35,748 nt of DNA, taken from positions 1-35,748 of the forward strand of contig JAISDC010000238.1 of the NCBI GenBank assembly GCA_031265105.1, given 5' to 3'. The DNA is from Verrucomicrobiales bacterium (GTDB lineage: Bacteria; Verrucomicrobiota; Verrucomicrobiia; Methylacidiphilales; JAAUTS01). How positions within the stretch are numbered: the first letter of the stretch is position 1; each line of letters starts with the position of its first letter. The translations under genes and the position numbers were made by a program. The notes under the pieces are model-generated. The model searched no databases, was not told the DNA's origin, and was given only the letters and a program-made list of their open reading frames with translations. Below are positions 33,807 through 35,748 of the stretch, piece by piece.

Positions 33807-35748
33807 ATGAACCCCAAACTAAAACTATTAATCCTCAGCGCTCTCAGCGTCTCCGCGTTGAATGTGCTCGCGCAAAATCTCGTCGTCACCTCCGACACCA
33901 CCGTCAGCGGCACCCATTACGAGAACCCCGTCACTAGCTACGCCGCCCTCACCAACAGCAGCACCTGGACCTTTACCGGCAGCGACGTCACCCTGACCGG
34001 CACCGCCGCCAGCGGCAACGGACGCCTCGGCGTGAACTTCACCGGCGGCGGCAAACTCGACCTCACCGACAGCGCGATCAACGCCAACCTCTACGGCATC
34101 CAGCTCACCAACACCTCCGCCGCCACGTTGGCCAATGTGGTCATCAACAGCGGCAGTCTTAACAACGGGTACGGCGTCACCCTGACCACTTCCTCCACAC
34201 TGACCATGACCGGCGGCACCATCACCACCGGCACCACCAACGCCTACGGCATCAACGCGACCAATGCCAGCCGTGTCACCTTGCAGGACGGCACCGTGAT
34301 CCGCTCCTACTCCCACGGCATCAACCTCAGCGGCACCTCCGTGCTCGAACCCTACCACGCCGACATCATCACGCAAAACGGCTACGGCCTCTACCTCACC
34401 ACCTCCTCCACCGCCACCGTCATCGGCGGCACCATCACCACCGGCGCGGCAGGCGTGGGCGCCTCCAGCAGGAGCCAGGTGAATTTGCAGGATGTAACGA
34501 TTAAATCCTACGGCGTTGGGATCAATATCACCGGCACCTCCACCGCTACCTTGAACAATATCAGTGTCACTAGTCAAAATAATGGCATTTCAGCGACCGC
34601 GCTTAGCAAAGTTAGCGGCTCGAATTGGGCGATTGAACTTTCAGCCGATGGCACCAGAGGTGTCGCGGCTGGCGGCACCGCCACCATTATAGCCAGTGAT
34701 ATCCGCGTCACTAACAGCGGTTCGCGGGCTTATGGTATATTTGCCAACGGCGGCGGACGGTTTGACTTGACCAATGTGCAAGTGTCCATGTCCGGTTCAT
34801 TGGGGTCTGGTGTGGTGCTGGATGGATATGATACTTCCGGGACGATTAGCCATGGCACCGTCACCACTTCAGGGTTTATGGGGCATGGGGTTTACCTGAG
34901 CTATAACCATAGCACTGAGCTTTATTTGCTTGATGTGAACGTGGTGGCCACCGGTGAACGAGCGCATGGAATAAAAATGAACTCCACCACCAGTGCCTTT
35001 CATACGTTGGTAATAGACGGTGGTTCTATCACCTCACAGCAAGCCAACGCATTATCGGTGAATGACGACAGTGTGGATATTGGTGATGCGGAGGTTTTGG
35101 TCACGCGTAGCGGCACCTATGATGTTACCATCCGCGGTGGGGCAACCCTGAACGGGGCTGACGCGGCCATCGCGATCAACAAGGTCACCGGCACGGATAG
35201 CTCTGGCAATCTGGTGGAAGTGGTGGACAAGGAAACCTCGGTGGTGATCCGTGTCGAAGAGCAAGCCACGATTAATGGGAACCTTACCGTTGCCGGCGGC
35301 ACCAATACCAACGTGGATGTGTCATTGTCAGATTCCACGCTGACCGGCAACACCAATGCCAACGATGACAGCACGCTGAACTTCACCGGTAGCAATGGCA
35401 GCACCATCAGTGGCAATGTGACTGGTAACGGTAACGCCACCATAGATGTCACCATCAGCGATCCTGGCAGTAGCCTCACCGGCGACATCGCACAAAACGA
35501 CGATGCAACCGTGACCATCACCCTCGACAACCACTCCACTGGCACCGGCGGCTTCAACGGTGGCAACCTCATCACCGGCGGCGACAGCGCGTGGACTTTT
35601 GACAAGGACAGCCACGGCAACTACGGCGAGAATAATGGCACTTGGAACATCGGCGATTACGAAGTCATCTTCGACAACATGACCCACACCGGCACTGTCA
35701 ACATTAACGTGAATAGCGACACCGGCGCAGGCGGCTCCATCACCGTCA
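33807..35748 (+). CDS. Autotransporter-like surface protein passenger (3' truncated by window edge)
   Basis: MNPKLKLLILSALSVSALNVLAQN signal; GGTITTG / TLQDGTVIRSYSHGINLSGTS repeats; open to window end. Confidence 0.82.
   Translation, partial: MNPKLKLLILSALSVSALNVLAQNLVVTSDTTVSGTHYENPVTSYAALTNSSTWTFTGSDVTLTGTAASGNGRLGVNFTGGGKLDLTDSAINANLYGIQLTNTSAATLANVVINSGSLNNGYGVTLTTSSTLTMTGGTITTGTTNAYGINATNASRVTLQDGTVIRSYSHGINLSGTSVLEPYHADIITQNGYGLYLTTSSTATVIGGTITTGAAGVGASSRSQVNLQDVTIKSYGVGINITGTSTATLNNISVTSQNNGISATALSKVSGSNWAIELSADGTRGVAAGGTATIIASDIRVTNSGSRAYGIFANGGGRFDLTNVQVSMSGSLGSGVVLDGYDTSGTISHGTVTTSGFMGHGVYLSYNHSTELYLLDVNVVATGERAHGIKMNSTTSAFHTLVIDGGSITSQQANALSVNDDSVDIGDAEVLVTRSGTYDVTIRGGATLNGADAAIAINKVTGTDSSGNLVEVVDKETSVVIRVEEQATINGNLTVAGGTNTNVDVSLSDSTLTGNTNANDDSTLNFTGSNGSTISGNVTGNGNATIDVTISDPGSSLTGDIAQNDDATVTITLDNHSTGTGGFNGGNLITGGDSAWTFDKDSHGNYGENNGTWNIGDYEVIFDNMTHTGTVNINVNSDTGAGGSITV

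Noticed and set aside
1-35748. tRNA or rRNA genes
   Set aside because: No cloverleaf-like or rRNA-like sequence was recognised; a tRNAscan/Infernal run would be needed to exclude them formally.

Overview
GC-rich bacterial chromosome segment, Verrucomicrobia/Opitutales-like by content: a four-gene Verru_Chthon-type pseudopilin cassette, a PEP-CTERM protein, a TIGR04073-like exosortase-associated protein and autotransporters cut by both window edges. Housekeeping and metabolic genes include D-lyxose isomerase, a GntR regulator, M55 peptidase, dgt, rsmD, hflX, a DUF192 protein, a HAD hydrolase, murI, SGNH hydrolases, a GH-like protein, an RlmD/TrmA-like methyltransferase, a vWA protein, a YejM-like sulfatase, an S41 peptidase and purD. 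The most unusual content is repeat-based. (1) Two unlinked loci carry a long, indel-free tandem array of exactly 21 bp (about 19 and 11 units) with unrelated dyad-symmetric words. Each array lies just upstream, on the sense side, of a gene for a ~250-aa protein with a helical N-terminus and an Fn3-like C-terminus. I consider this array+gene pair the best candidate for an undescribed system. (2) A conserved upstream module with an 8-bp VNTR (9 vs 4 copies) precedes two surface-protein loci, and its homology ends where one 21-bp array begins. (3) Intergenic inverted repeats built from short degenerate words include one nested copy and one in-frame insertion in a cassette gene with an apparent 6-bp target duplication. 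(4) The 9-mer GCTGACGGT/ACCGTCAGC is strongly over-represented across genes. All calls come from reading the sequence; no database search was run.
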